From assembly GCA_964587155.1 (NCBI GenBank), contig CAZPKF010000003.1:97460-161459 (forward strand): a DNA stretch of 64,000 bases, given 5' to 3'. Within the stretch, counting starts at the first letter, position 1; each line of letters begins with the position of its first letter. This stretch comes from Hallerella sp964587155 (GTDB lineage Bacteria > Fibrobacterota > Fibrobacteria > Fibrobacterales > Fibrobacteraceae). The notes under the pieces are model-generated. The model saw only the letters and a list, made by a program, of their open reading frames with translations, ran no database searches and was not told where the DNA came from. The translations under genes were made by a program, and so were the position numbers. This document shows positions 27,546 through 37,296 of the stretch, piece by piece.

Positions 27546-28904
27546 TTATTTGTCGAGGGACATGATCAAGATGCGGGAATTGCGCTTCCGGTTGTAATGA
27601 TCCCGTTTGCTTTTGGGCAAATCGTCCAAAGTTCCGTCTTTGAATCCCATTTGGTAGAACCAGTCCAACGCTTGTGTCGTCAACAGGAAAACCATCCGGT
27701 ATCCGCGCATCCGCGCCGTCGCCACCAGATGGCGTACGATAGCGGCTCCGACGCCCGACTTGCGGTAGTTCGCCGCAACGGCGATCGCCGCGATTTCCGC
27801 CGTATTTTCTTCAAATGCGTGAAGAGCCCCACAGCCGTGAATCGCGTTGTCGATAGCGTAGACGACGTAATCCTGCAATTTTTCCGAAATGGATTCTTGC
27901 GTCCGCGGAATCAAATAGCCCTTTGCAATGTAATCTTGCATGATTCGCAGCATATCCGGAATGTCGTCCATGGCTGCGGGCCGAATACTCGAATACTGGT
28001 TCGCATAAACCATGGTGCCGTCGCCGCGGCTCGAAAAGACTTCTTGCAAAACGCTTCCCTGCGTTTCGCCGCTCACCAAGTGCACGCGTTTTGCCCCAGC
28101 TTTGCAGGCACCGATCGCATTTTTCAAATAATCCACTTGCGTAAAGTTCAATTTATCCGGATTCAAATCCAAAATTTCTTGAGCCTGTTCGATATCCAAA
28201 GCGGAGATCACGCCGCTGTCGGTCACGTCCAAATAACGGGTATCCTTTCCTGTGGTGAGGCCTTCGGCGCGGATTCCATTTTCACCGCCGATGAAGAAAA
28301 GTTTTCCGACAGACAGATACTTGCAAAGCTCCATGGCGAGTTCCGTACTGGAAATATTGTAAGCGTGCCCGATTTTATTCCAACCGATGGGCGGAATGAT
28401 GGGAATGTAATCTTCGGAAAGGAGGTGTTCCAAAATATCCTTTTCTATCCGTTCGATACGGCCTGTCCGCATATAATCGACGCCATCGATGATTCCCATG
28501 CTGCGTGCAGCGACCCAGTTTCCCTGCATGCCGTGGCAACCGCCCGCAGTCAAAAGGCTCATGATGCGCTGCGCGGCTCCCAGCGAAGCCTGTTCCACCA
28601 AAGGCAACGCTTCTTCACTGGTAAGCCGGATGCCGCCGTGAAATTCCGAAGAAATTTCCCAGGCTTTCAGTTGGCGGTCAATGCTTTTGCGCGTTCCCGG
28701 AACGATTAAAATTTTAACCCCGATTTTGTGCAGCAGGGTGATATCCTTGATGAGGACGGGGAACAGCGGATGTTCCATGAGGCTGTCTTCGATTTTCAAG
28801 ACAAACAGCTGGCCCTTGAACCGGGTGATGTAACCGAAAACTTCGCGGATAAATCCTGCGACTTCGATATTTTGCACATTGAAATGATCGATACCGTTGC
28901 TCAT
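27546..28904 (-). CDS. argA: N-acetylglutamate synthase (amino-acid N-acetyltransferase)
   Basis: This enzyme makes N-acetylglutamate from glutamate and acetyl-CoA, the first step of arginine synthesis. The 452-residue protein combines an amino-acid-kinase-like domain (about 1-290; VLIKDITLLHKIGVKILIVPG, HLVSGETQGSVLQEVFSSRG) with a C-terminal GNAT domain (about 305-450; EIAAIAVAANYRKSGVGAAIVRHL). The ATG at 28902-28904 fits the family. Its first 28 residues upstream in the open frame look non-coding. No other arg genes are in the window. Confidence 0.92.
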   Translation of the reverse strand: MSNGIDHFNVQNIEVAGFIREVFGYITRFKGQLFVLKIEDSLMEHPLFPVLIKDITLLHKIGVKILIVPGTRKSIDRQLKAWEISSEFHGGIRLTSEEALPLVEQASLGAAQRIMSLLTAGGCHGMQGNWVAARSMGIIDGVDYMRTGRIERIEKDILEHLLSEDYIPIIPPIGWNKIGHAYNISSTELAMELCKYLSVGKLFFIGGENGIRAEGLTTGKDTRYLDVTDSGVISALDIEQAQEILDLNPDKLNFTQVDYLKNAIGACKAGAKRVHLVSGETQGSVLQEVFSSRGDGTMVYANQYSSIRPAAMDDIPDMLRIMQDYIAKGYLIPRTQESISEKLQDYVVYAIDNAIHGCGALHAFEENTAEIAAIAVAANYRKSGVGAAIVRHLVATARMRGYRMVFLLTTQALDWFYQMGFKDGTLDDLPKSKRDHYNRKRNSRILIMSLDK

Positions 28905-29009
28905 GAAACGAAATATAGCTGTTTTCCCCGCCGCACAGAAATTCTCACGACAGAAGCAAAGCGTCAAAAGCCGCTGAACTGCGTGCCGCATTTAACTATT
29001 TTTACCCTT

Positions 29010-30950
29010 ATGGAAAATTCCCTGCCGAATCAATTTTTGCCCATCTCCAAAGAAGATTTGGATGCCCGTGGATGGGATTTTGTCGATGTCATCGTTATCT
29101 CCGCAGATGCGTATGTAGACCACCCCGCATTTGGTCACGCTGTGATGGCAAGACTCATCGAACACGAAGGGTACCGCGTTGCCATTTTGCCCCAGCCCAA
29201 TTGGCGCGATGATCTGCGCGATTTCAAAAAGCTCGGAAAGCCACGCCTTTTCTTTGCCATCTCCAGCGGCATGGACAGCATGGTGAACCATTACACGGCA
29301 GCGAAAAGGATCCGCCGAGACGACGCATTCACCGCCGGCGGCAAGGCGGGATTCCGACCAGACAGGGCCACAACAGTATATGCGAAAATCCTCAAGGAGC
29401 TGTATCCAGACGTTCCCGTTTTGATTGGCGGCCTAGAATCGAGCCTGCGGCGCATCAGCCATTACGATTATTGGGAAAACAAACTCTTTCCATCCATTTT
29501 GGCGACAACCCAAGCGGATCTTCTGATTTACGGCATGGGTGAAAAGCCGATGAAAGAACTGCTCCACCTGTTGAAAAAAGGCGTGCCGTTTTCGAACATG
29601 AATTCCATTCCGCAAACGGCGTTCCTCGTTCCCAAAGGACGCGTTCCCAAAAATCGCGCCGTCGAAGATTTGATTTTGCCCAGCTATGAGAATTGCCTTC
29701 AAAGTTCCAGGACTCAGTTCGAAGCGTTCCGCAAAACAGAAGTTGAAACGAACCGCATCCACGCAAAGCGCATTCTTCAAGATGTCGGAGAGCAAACCGT
29801 CGTCATCAATCCGCCATATCCTCCGCTGAAAGACGGCGAATTGGACGAAAGTTTTGAATACCCCTATGTGCGCGCGCCCCATCCGCGGTATAGAAAACGC
29901 GGACCCGTTCCCGCATTTGAAATGATCAAATTTTCCATTACGACGCACCGGGGCTGCTTCGGCGGATGCAGTTTTTGCGCCATCAACGCGCATCAGGGAA
30001 AGTATATCGCGAGCCGTTCCCGTGAAAGCATTCTCCGCGAACTGGACATTGTGACGCAAATGCCCGGATTCGCCGGAACCATCTCGGATTTGGGCGGTCC
30101 CAGCGCAAATATGTACAAAATGCGCGGAAAAGACCCTTCCCGTTGCGGAAAATGCGCAAGGCCCAGCTGCGTGTTCCCCCGGATTTGCGACAACATGAAT
30201 ACGCGCCACGGCGAACTGACTGAACTTTACCGCGAAGTTTCAAAACACCCGAAAGTGAAACATCTCTTTATCGGGAGCGGTGTCCGCTACGACTTGATTC
30301 TCCAAGAGTCGACTGACAAATCCCTGGTGGAAGACCACCTGGAATACGCCAGAGAACTTATCCGCCATCATGTGAGCGGTCGTTTGAAAGTTGCCCCGGA
30401 GCACACCTCGGATTCCGTATTGAGCCTTATCCGAAAGCCTTCTTTCAGCCTTTTTTACAAATTCAAAGAACTTTTTGACCGCGAATCCGCCGCCGCTGGC
30501 AAGAATCAGCAGATCATCCCCTATTTTATTTCAAGCCATCCGGGTTGCACCGAAAAAGACATGGCGGAACTCGCCCTCGAAACCAAACAGTTGGGATTCC
30601 GTTTGGAGCAAGTGCAAGATTTCACGCCGACTCCGATGACGATTGCCACCGAAATGTATTACGCCGAAATTTATCCGGACGGAAAGCCTCTTTACGTTGC
30701 GAAAACGCCCGAACAAAAAGAAAATCAAAAGAAGTTCTTCTTTTGGTATATCCCCGATAACCGCGTCTGGATTCGAAACACATTAGAACGCCTGAAACTG
30801 GGAAAAATTTCCAGGCTGCTGCTTTCGCGGACTTCTTTTCGGGAAGGTCGGACATACGAACCCAGCGTTGAACGCGCCAAGGAACGCAAAAAGTTCAAAC
30901 GCGATCGCAACGACAGGCGCAGGCAGCGGAAAACCCGTTTTGGGAACTGA
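29010..30950 (+). CDS. YgiQ-family radical SAM protein
   Basis: The 646-residue protein has the radical-SAM cysteines in THRGCFGGCSFCAINAHQG (CX3CX2C). It starts FLPISKEDLDARGWDFVDVIVISADAYVDHPAFG (broken in two for reading), a strong YgiQ family hallmark, and contains HVSGRLKVAPEH. The reaction of YgiQ proteins is not established. The C-terminus is Lys/Arg-rich. It is divergent from argA with a 105-bp gap. Confidence 0.92.
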   Translation: MENSLPNQFLPISKEDLDARGWDFVDVIVISADAYVDHPAFGHAVMARLIEHEGYRVAILPQPNWRDDLRDFKKLGKPRLFFAISSGMDSMVNHYTAAKRIRRDDAFTAGGKAGFRPDRATTVYAKILKELYPDVPVLIGGLESSLRRISHYDYWENKLFPSILATTQADLLIYGMGEKPMKELLHLLKKGVPFSNMNSIPQTAFLVPKGRVPKNRAVEDLILPSYENCLQSSRTQFEAFRKTEVETNRIHAKRILQDVGEQTVVINPPYPPLKDGELDESFEYPYVRAPHPRYRKRGPVPAFEMIKFSITTHRGCFGGCSFCAINAHQGKYIASRSRESILRELDIVTQMPGFAGTISDLGGPSANMYKMRGKDPSRCGKCARPSCVFPRICDNMNTRHGELTELYREVSKHPKVKHLFIGSGVRYDLILQESTDKSLVEDHLEYARELIRHHVSGRLKVAPEHTSDSVLSLIRKPSFSLFYKFKELFDRESAAAGKNQQIIPYFISSHPGCTEKDMAELALETKQLGFRLEQVQDFTPTPMTIATEMYYAEIYPDGKPLYVAKTPEQKENQKKFFFWYIPDNRVWIRNTLERLKLGKISRLLLSRTSFREGRTYEPSVERAKERKKFKRDRNDRRRQRKTRFGN

Positions 30951-30952
30951 TG

Positions 30953-31477
30953 TTACAGGAGCTTCTTCCCGGTCAAAATCCGTTTTAAAAATTCAGAACA
31001 ACCCGTGCGGATGTCGTCAAAAGCGGTTTCGAAATCCCGCGTGTACCAAGGGTCAGCGATTCCGTGCGGCGTTTCCGTATAATCCATCAACAAGGAAATT
31101 TTCCGAAAGCGGCGATGTTCCGGCAAGGAATCCCACGTTTCCATTTCCTTCGGTAACATCGGGCGCAAATAGCGGAAATTATTTTCGTCCATCAAAACAA
31201 TGTAATCGAACGTTTCCAAATCACGAGAAGTTATTTGCCGCGCCCTTTTTCCGCTGGGATCAATTCCGTGGCGAAGCAAAAGCCGATACACCGGCGGATA
31301 AACCGGATTACCAACTTCCTCTGTGCTGACCGCAGCGCTTTCTATCCAAAAATTTTCTTCAACTCCCGAATCCCGCACCAAACGTTTCATGACAAATTCC
31401 GCCATCGGGCTGCGGCAAATGTTCCCATGGCAAACAAAAAGGATGGCTATTTTCGAGGAGGCGTTCTCACTATCCAT
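30953..31477 (-). CDS. low-molecular-weight protein-tyrosine phosphatase
   Basis: The 174-residue cytosolic phosphatase has the P-loop VCHGNICRSPMAE (Cys16, Arg22) and the general-acid motif DPWY in IADPWYTRDFETA. Such enzymes dephosphorylate tyrosine on proteins, often kinases controlling polysaccharide export, but no such kinase is nearby. Its end faces the YgiQ gene with only 2 bp between the stops. Confidence 0.93.
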   Translation of the reverse strand: MDSENASSKIAILFVCHGNICRSPMAEFVMKRLVRDSGVEENFWIESAAVSTEEVGNPVYPPVYRLLLRHGIDPSGKRARQITSRDLETFDYIVLMDENNFRYLRPMLPKEMETWDSLPEHRRFRKISLLMDYTETPHGIADPWYTRDFETAFDDIRTGCSEFLKRILTGKKLL

Positions 31478-31527
31478 ATTGGAAATTTACAAAATCAAGA
31501 ATGGCGTTCAATTTGTATTTTTGAAAA

Positions 31528-33519
31528 ATGAAGAATTTCGTTTTGAACTTTCTCCGGAAAGCCGCGCATGGGTTTTCTCCGTACAAAAACCTGATTTCCA
31601 TTTCACTCGCGTTTTGGGTTTCCCACATCTTTTTGCGCTTTTTACTTTTGTTCCGCAGCAATCCGTACGGTTTTCCCTTTGTCAGCAAACCGGATTGGTA
31701 TATTTTCCACGCCATTTGCATTGACTTCTTATGGATATTCAATTCGCTGATCCTTTTTGCCGTCGCCGCAAACGTTTTCTCTTTTTTCAAAAGACGGATT
31801 TCTAAATCGGAAAATACTTCCGGTGGAAAAATCCTCCCGATTCTCTTTACAATTTTCCATTCCACAATTTTACTCTTTACTCTATTAGACAACGAAGTCC
31901 AGCGTTTTTTAGGCAGCCACCTTTCTTTTGGACTTGTCGATACTTACAAGGACACCTCTTCTATAGCCATGTTCTGGGATTACGTGGCAAACGACCTTTC
32001 CGTTCCCTTTTTGCAATTTTTCGTGCTGGCGCTGATTCTCCCGGCGACTTACGGACTTTTCCGAATTTTCCGAAATTTTTTGGGAAAACGTTCCGCCAAA
32101 GTTCCCTTTACCGCCATGATTGTTTTTTATGTGGTCTCTTATCTTTTTGTTTATTGCATCTGGACGGGAAACGCCCGGATGACAAAGCTCAGACCGATAG
32201 TCTCCCTCGTTTACAACGAGCTGTTCTCTTCTAAAAAAGCGGGCAACCTCGACAGTGTGCAAATTTTGCCTTTTGGGAAAGCGTATCAAACGTTGTGGCA
32301 ACAAGTCGAAGGCGACTCCTTGTGGGAATTTCCCTCTTCGGAACTGGGGAAAAAACTGCCAACTTACCGCATACCCAAAACTTCTTTGTCAAACGATTCC
32401 GCATTGAAAGCCCGAAGAACCGAGCAGCCGAACATCATCCTCTTTTTGCTGGAATCCCACCGCGGATTGAACGTCGGCTTCATGAATCCCGACAAACCTT
32501 CGCCGACACCATTCCTCGATTCCATCGCAACACATTCCCGTGCCTTTGTCCGCATCCATTCCAGCGGACTTCCGACGACGGGCGGTGTGCTTTCCACCCA
32601 TTTGGGAATTCCCCACCATTCCTCTCTCGCCGAAGCGACGGACCTCGCGCATGTCAGCCTGCCCAGTTTCACCTCCATCCTCACCGATTCCGGCTACACG
32701 ACTCATTATTTTTCGGCAGCCGACCCCGCCTGGGATAATTTGGGCGTTTGGATGGCTAAATGGTACACCGCCGAACATTACGACCGCGACCTCGAAGACG
32801 ATTCAACCTTCTTTGCCGCAACCGTTTCTTACGTCAAAGATTCCCTTGCTCACAGCGGAAAGCCTTTCTTGGCCACCGTTATGAGCCGCTCCAATCATTA
32901 TCCGTTCAACTTTGCCAAAGGCATGACCGAAGAAGAGAAAGGGCGACCTTTACAGGAACGCATCCAAGTGACCATGAACTACACAGACCGGCAGCTGGCC
33001 CGCTTCATCCACCAAATTCAAAATGAACCTTGGTTTTCAAATACAATCATCGTCATCATGGCGGACCATGGATTTCCTTTGGGAGAAAACAATGTTTCCA
33101 CGATGAACGGCAGCGCCTTTTCAAACGCCACCTGGATTCCGTTTGTCATTCACGGGAAAAATGTCGAACCGGGCATTGACTCCACGACAGGCGCTCAAAT
33201 CGACATTGCCCCGACCCTTTTGGAACTGGCGGGCTTTGCCGTTCCCAACCTTTTCATGGGTCACAATTTGCTCCGGAGGAATCCAACGGGACTTTCTCTG
33301 GGCGCTTACTCCAAAGTCGCCGATTTGGGATTCGAAGGCTATCGGATTATTGATCGTTATCCGTTAAATTCCGGAGACGTCGATGGCCTTTTCGCCGAAC
33401 ACGACATCCGCCAAGAAAAAAATCTGGCAAGTGAAAAACCAGAAACGGTAAAGCGCCTAGAAGCCATTTTGGACACTCTTATCCGGGTTTCGGACTATAC
33501 GCTGGAAACGGGAATTTGA
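31528..33519 (+). CDS. LTA-synthase-like membrane sulfatase-fold transferase
   Basis: The 663-residue protein has about five N-terminal membrane segments (to about residue 215). A large extracytoplasmic alkaline-phosphatase/sulfatase domain follows with NIILFLLESHRGLNV, the probable nucleophile in SSGLPTTGGV, and MADHGFPLGENN. Family members transfer glycerol-phosphate or phosphoethanolamine groups to envelope glycans or lipids. The substrate is not evident. It is monocistronic and divergent from the phosphatase gene. Confidence 0.88.
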   Translation: MKNFVLNFLRKAAHGFSPYKNLISISLAFWVSHIFLRFLLLFRSNPYGFPFVSKPDWYIFHAICIDFLWIFNSLILFAVAANVFSFFKRRISKSENTSGGKILPILFTIFHSTILLFTLLDNEVQRFLGSHLSFGLVDTYKDTSSIAMFWDYVANDLSVPFLQFFVLALILPATYGLFRIFRNFLGKRSAKVPFTAMIVFYVVSYLFVYCIWTGNARMTKLRPIVSLVYNELFSSKKAGNLDSVQILPFGKAYQTLWQQVEGDSLWEFPSSELGKKLPTYRIPKTSLSNDSALKARRTEQPNIILFLLESHRGLNVGFMNPDKPSPTPFLDSIATHSRAFVRIHSSGLPTTGGVLSTHLGIPHHSSLAEATDLAHVSLPSFTSILTDSGYTTHYFSAADPAWDNLGVWMAKWYTAEHYDRDLEDDSTFFAATVSYVKDSLAHSGKPFLATVMSRSNHYPFNFAKGMTEEEKGRPLQERIQVTMNYTDRQLARFIHQIQNEPWFSNTIIVIMADHGFPLGENNVSTMNGSAFSNATWIPFVIHGKNVEPGIDSTTGAQIDIAPTLLELAGFAVPNLFMGHNLLRRNPTGLSLGAYSKVADLGFEGYRIIDRYPLNSGDVDGLFAEHDIRQEKNLASEKPETVKRLEAILDTLIRVSDYTLETGI

Positions 33520-33908
33520 AGTAATTTGTCAAGATGTGGTCACGTGACAGAACATATATAATGTTGCTCATAGATTGTTATAGTCAGTGGGACACCTCAC
33601 AGCCATTCACGTAGTTTATGAACCTATGCTCTGTTATTTCTCTCGAACAGATTATCCATTGCCGCTCTAAATGAGACGGACTTTCTTGCCAGAATAGCAG
33701 CCAAAGAGACTGACCGTTACAATTAGTTTCTCCACCTTTAAAGACCTTTTTCATCAATCCGCATCCGCTTTTTCCTTTCAAAAATCCATTTCATCCATCC
33801 TTCAAAGCAAAACCAGCCTATTATTCCGCTAACTCAAAAAAATCATTCCGATACCACTTGTATTATTCCGACAATCTGCTATAATAGCGATAGTAAAAGG
33901 GATAGACC
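33520..33908. other. gene-poor stretch, probably decayed accessory DNA
   Basis: No intact gene is supported here. A minus-strand frame at 33584-33781 could encode 65 residues but resembles no family I know. Another minus frame reads RSVSLAAILARKSVSFRAAMD before stops. The stretch lies just before a likely Fic remnant, so it may be leftover mobile or toxin-antitoxin DNA. Confidence 0.4.
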
Positions 33909-34157
33909 ATGTTTGTGACCGTAAAACAAGCCGCCGAGAAGTGGGGCATTTCCGACAGAAGAATCCGCATACTTTGTGTCGAGGGGAAGATTCCCGGCGC
34001 ATACCAGGAAGGGCGTGGGTGGAAGATTCCGATGGATGCCGAAAAACCGACAGACGGAAGATTTAAGTCCAAAGAAAGCCTTCTTGCTCAAATAGACAGG
34101 AAAAAGGCTGAACTTGACAGCTGCAGGGCTGAACCCCGCAACGGAAATTCGAAGTAA
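33909..34157 (+). pseudogene. HTH N-terminus of a Fic-family protein (probable remnant)
   Basis: The 82-residue product starts MFVTVKQAAEKWGISDRRIR and includes KSKESLLAQIDRKKAELDS. From memory, this helix-turn-helix plus DRKKAELDSRRPL stretch is the N-terminal region of many gut-bacterial Fic proteins, which continue into an AMP-transferase domain. Here the match stops after AELDS and a short unrelated tail ends the frame. No HPFxxGNGR motif follows. It might still act as a small DNA-binding protein. Confidence 0.65.
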
Positions 34158-34165
34158 TCAAAGAC

Positions 34166-36223
34166 TCACTCTGAAAACTTCACAAGCCTGTTCAACGTTC
34201 GCCCTTCCATTTTACAGCGGACAAAATAAACGCCGTTGAAACGTTCAAAAGAATAGCTCGATTTTCCAAATCCTTTCAATACTTTCTGCGTTTCACCGCG
34301 CAAGTTCACGATTTGAATTTCAAAATGGCCTTTGGCATCGACTTCCAGCGTTTTGCCGTGAACCGAAACCAGATTCTTCTTGCCGGCAACCGCCAACAAC
34401 TTTTCCGTTTCCGAATCTTCGTCTTTTATCTGTTTCTTGAATTCGATATAATCCACGTTCACGTCTCCCGTCACCCATAAAAGTTTCATCGAATATTCCC
34501 CCGTATGCAACAGAACGGGAACGCTCACCGTTGTCCAATCATCCCAACCCTCCGTTTGGGGAACTTCAATCGTATCCGAATAAGCGGCATCATTCCACGA
34601 AAGCAACAGTTTTCCGGGCGCATTCGCCGCCGCCACTTTAAACGACACCTCGTACAATGCCGTTTCATTTATTTGGATGAAATACTTCAGCCATTCCCCC
34701 GCTTCGCTCCATCCCACATATTTCATTTCCCCACTTTCTCCGATGTCGACAGAGCCGCTTCGATAAAGGCTCCCTCCCAGATTTTCTTCACTCAAATCAT
34801 AAGAGCCGCTGTTTCCGTTGTTGTAATTTTCCGCTTCCACTTTACCGGGAATATGGATAACGCCGTCAAAAGGAGTCTCCGGAACATCCGATTTGACAGT
34901 CAATTTGTATTTCTTTTTCACATCGGATTCCGTCGAATGGGAATGCATTTCCAATTCTAAAGAAAGAGGTTTGCTCGATTCGGAACTTGTAAACGTGATT
35001 TCTATTTGACGGATTGTGCCGGGATTCATCCGAAAATCGCCGACAAAATCAAAACAGGAGTCCCTTTCGACACTTGCAGAAACATCCGTTTCCCCTATTT
35101 TGTAAGAAACGCTCCAAGCGTCACCATTCGCCGTCTTTTTCATTTTCAACAGCGGTGAAAAATCGAGCCAGTCGCTGCTGTTTTTCAACTGCAGCACGAT
35201 CGTTTTAGAACTTCCGGAAAGATTGACTTCCACGTTTTCCCCATCGACAGCCACTCCATTTTCAGCGGAAACATCCAAACTTAAATTGTTTTTTGAATCT
35301 TTAATGTGGTGAATCAGCCAATAGGCAAGCCCAGTCACCGTATTGGCGGCCTTTCCATCTACTTCTTCGGGCAAAACCGGATGACGTTGCAATTGCGAGG
35401 CGTAATAAGAGACAACCCAAATATCCGGAGACACTTTGTTGTCTTCATGTTCATGAACCATGTTCTTTCCGATGCGCATGAATTCAGAACCATCCGTTTG
35501 CGTCAATCCCGCATCATATTGCTTCGGCATAAAAGGGCAGAGCATAATCATGGATTTTTTCCCCTGTTCTTTTGCATAGCGGATGCCGGAATATTGTCCC
35601 TCTTTGATTTGACTTTCATTCGAATCCCAATATCCGATAGGGCCATCGGTCGCCATCCCGTCGCTCAAGTTTATCGTATTCCGCCAATTAACCGCCCCCT
35701 CTGCATTGCTGTTGATATCTCCCCCGATGACCCAAGGTCCCTGCATTGCAAAAACGGGCCTGTGCGAACTCGCACCCTGCTGCAGGGCATTGATTTTTTC
35801 TTGGCCATAAACGCCGTTCACCGTGGCGTAAGTCACGTTAAATCCCAAATCGATAAACTTTTGAATCAAAGTCCGATCATCTTTATCCCAAACGCGATTC
35901 ATATAAGAAGTCGCTTCCGATTCATAAAAAAGATTCTTATGCGCGAAAGCATCCCGCATTTGAATAATCGACGCATCCCGATTCCGGTACCTGTTTTCCG
36001 CATCGGGATTGTTTGCCCCCAAATCTTCAATAAAATCAAAAAGATTCACATAATAGCCATCCGCATTCCCCCGGACAAAATTCCACTTGTTGACATCCGC
36101 CAGGTATTCCCCATAAGAACCATCCGGAGTATCGCCCCCGCCAATGTAAATTTCCGCAGAATGGGCCACGCCACAAAATGCCACAGCCGTAAAAAACGTC
36201 AAAAACTTCTTTTGACAAACCAT
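34166..36223 (-). CDS. secreted protein with CBM6 module and C-terminal sorting-like domain
   Basis: The 685-residue protein has a signal peptide (MVCQKKFLTFFTAVAFCGVA). An uncharacterised N-terminal domain (about 25-305) contains YIGGGDTPDGSYGEY and IMLCPFMPKQYDAG. An Ig-like stretch (about 315-450) precedes a family-6 carbohydrate-binding module (about 456-592; PGKVEAENYNNGNSGSYD, YVGWSEAGEWLKYFI). The C-terminus (about 615-685; NLRGETQKVLKGFGKSSYSFER) resembles the beta-sandwich sorting domains of type IX-type secretion. It likely acts on plant or mucosal polysaccharide. The N-terminal fold could be a new hydrolase family. Confidence 0.82.
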   Translation of the reverse strand: MVCQKKFLTFFTAVAFCGVAHSAEIYIGGGDTPDGSYGEYLADVNKWNFVRGNADGYYVNLFDFIEDLGANNPDAENRYRNRDASIIQMRDAFAHKNLFYESEATSYMNRVWDKDDRTLIQKFIDLGFNVTYATVNGVYGQEKINALQQGASSHRPVFAMQGPWVIGGDINSNAEGAVNWRNTINLSDGMATDGPIGYWDSNESQIKEGQYSGIRYAKEQGKKSMIMLCPFMPKQYDAGLTQTDGSEFMRIGKNMVHEHEDNKVSPDIWVVSYYASQLQRHPVLPEEVDGKAANTVTGLAYWLIHHIKDSKNNLSLDVSAENGVAVDGENVEVNLSGSSKTIVLQLKNSSDWLDFSPLLKMKKTANGDAWSVSYKIGETDVSASVERDSCFDFVGDFRMNPGTIRQIEITFTSSESSKPLSLELEMHSHSTESDVKKKYKLTVKSDVPETPFDGVIHIPGKVEAENYNNGNSGSYDLSEENLGGSLYRSGSVDIGESGEMKYVGWSEAGEWLKYFIQINETALYEVSFKVAAANAPGKLLLSWNDAAYSDTIEVPQTEGWDDWTTVSVPVLLHTGEYSMKLLWVTGDVNVDYIEFKKQIKDEDSETEKLLAVAGKKNLVSVHGKTLEVDAKGHFEIQIVNLRGETQKVLKGFGKSSYSFERFNGVYFVRCKMEGRTLNRLVKFSE

Positions 36224-36370
36224 TGTAAACCACCCTTTTTGGCCGTATGGACAACCATACATCCACATCCAATTTCAAATATAATCCCAAATTTCATCAT
36301 GAGGAATGTGGGGCGGTTTCAAGTCGCTAATGCAACAAAGCCGCGAACTGAAATCTCTTCTTGGGCGGGG

Positions 36371-36443
36371 TTTTGCACTAAAAGCCTTTTCTACGGAGGT
36401 GGGAGTTTTGCACGATTTTACCGTCAAAGGCGAGCCGTTTTCG
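36371..36443 (-). repeat. intergenic repeat, copy 1
   Basis: Reverse-complemented, this reads AAAACGGCTCGCCTTTGACG, a run ending GTAGAAAAGGCTTT and then AGTGCAAAAC. It closely matches 54581-54653 and, more weakly, 56405-56480. It lies between genes. Confidence 0.75.
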
Positions 36444-36579
36444 CAGAAAGAGGCTTCTCTGAACGAAGAGCCTTTTTGGTGAAAATGGGACAGCTCGTTT
36501 TAAGGCGGAATCAGGAGTTAGAAGTAAATAAACTCCCCCAACATTCAAACCTGGCGGCATTTTCAGTTCATAAAAAAAA

Positions 36580-36597
36580 CTCCGGGGTAAACCGGAG
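36580..36597 (-). terminator. intrinsic terminator after the DUF3332 gene
   Basis: A 6-bp GC stem (36580-36585 with 36592-36597, CTCCGG/CCGGAG) extends through weaker pairs. It is followed on the minus strand by a run of Ts. Confidence 0.8.
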
Positions 36598-36620
36598 CTT
36601 TTGAAACACGATTTCAAAAA

Positions 36621-37058
36621 TTACTTTTGAACGTCGTATTGGGCAATCACTTGACCCTGGGCATCGAGAGCGCGGATAACGTCAGCATCGCGTTCGAGGG
36701 TGAGGTCGGCCTTGTTTCCCTGAGCGTCGATCACTTGAACAGCCAAAGTACCGTCTTCGTTCTTGATGGCGGAAATCTGGTTGCCGTTGGCATCCTTTTC
36801 ATAATAAGTGTCGTTCGAAGCAATCGGATTCGAACCTGTCCAGAATTCGACTGTGTTCAGCACCAAGCCGTCAATCAGGTATTCGCAAATCTCATACACC
36901 GGAATGATGTGAAGGAGGAAGTGCACGCAAGAATTCAACCACTTGTTGCCGAGCGTTCCATTCCACTTGTAAAGCTTTTGCGTGAGTCCATAGCTGCCGT
37001 AACAAGCCGTAAGGGAGAACGCCGCAGCGAGAGCAAGAGCAATGAGACCTTTTTTCAT
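36621..37058 (-). CDS. DUF3332-like lipoprotein
   Basis: The 145-residue protein has a lipoprotein signal (MKKGLIALALAAAFSLTACYG, lipobox Cys19). It continues with GLTQKLYKWNGTLGNKWLNS and a beta-rich C-terminal part (YEKDANGNQISAIKNEDG). The YKWNGTLGNKW stretch is what I recall for DUF3332 proteins. Function is unknown. The start is the ATG at 37056-37058, which opens the signal peptide. Confidence 0.8.
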   Translation of the reverse strand: MKKGLIALALAAAFSLTACYGSYGLTQKLYKWNGTLGNKWLNSCVHFLLHIIPVYEICEYLIDGLVLNTVEFWTGSNPIASNDTYYEKDANGNQISAIKNEDGTLAVQVIDAQGNKADLTLERDADVIRALDAQGQVIAQYDVQK

Positions 37059-37296
37059 GATAGAACTCCTTGATGATAGGTATTGCAAAATATTAATAAA
37101 AAAATCGCCGCATTGGTAAATTTCTTTTGGCAGAAAAAGAATAAAGCTGCCTAATTTGAGCCGTGTCACACAAACCGACCCTCAAAATGTAAGATTTCGT
37201 TATTTCTACGATTCCTTTTGCCATTTTCTTAAATTGCATATAAATTATTAGAATTTGAAAGGCCTTGCCTCTCGGATTGGATTAGGAGATTTTTCC

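Larger units (their letters stand above)
36269..36620. other. intergenic stretch holding a repeat copy and a terminator
   Basis: No gene is supported. It contains one copy of an intergenic repeat (core 36371-36443) and the terminator of the downstream DUF3332 gene. Confidence 0.7.

Noticed and set aside
29433..30209. Minus-strand frame of 258 codons inside the YgiQ gene
   Set aside because: The radical-SAM cysteines and family motifs are on the plus strand, so the opposite frame is a shadow.
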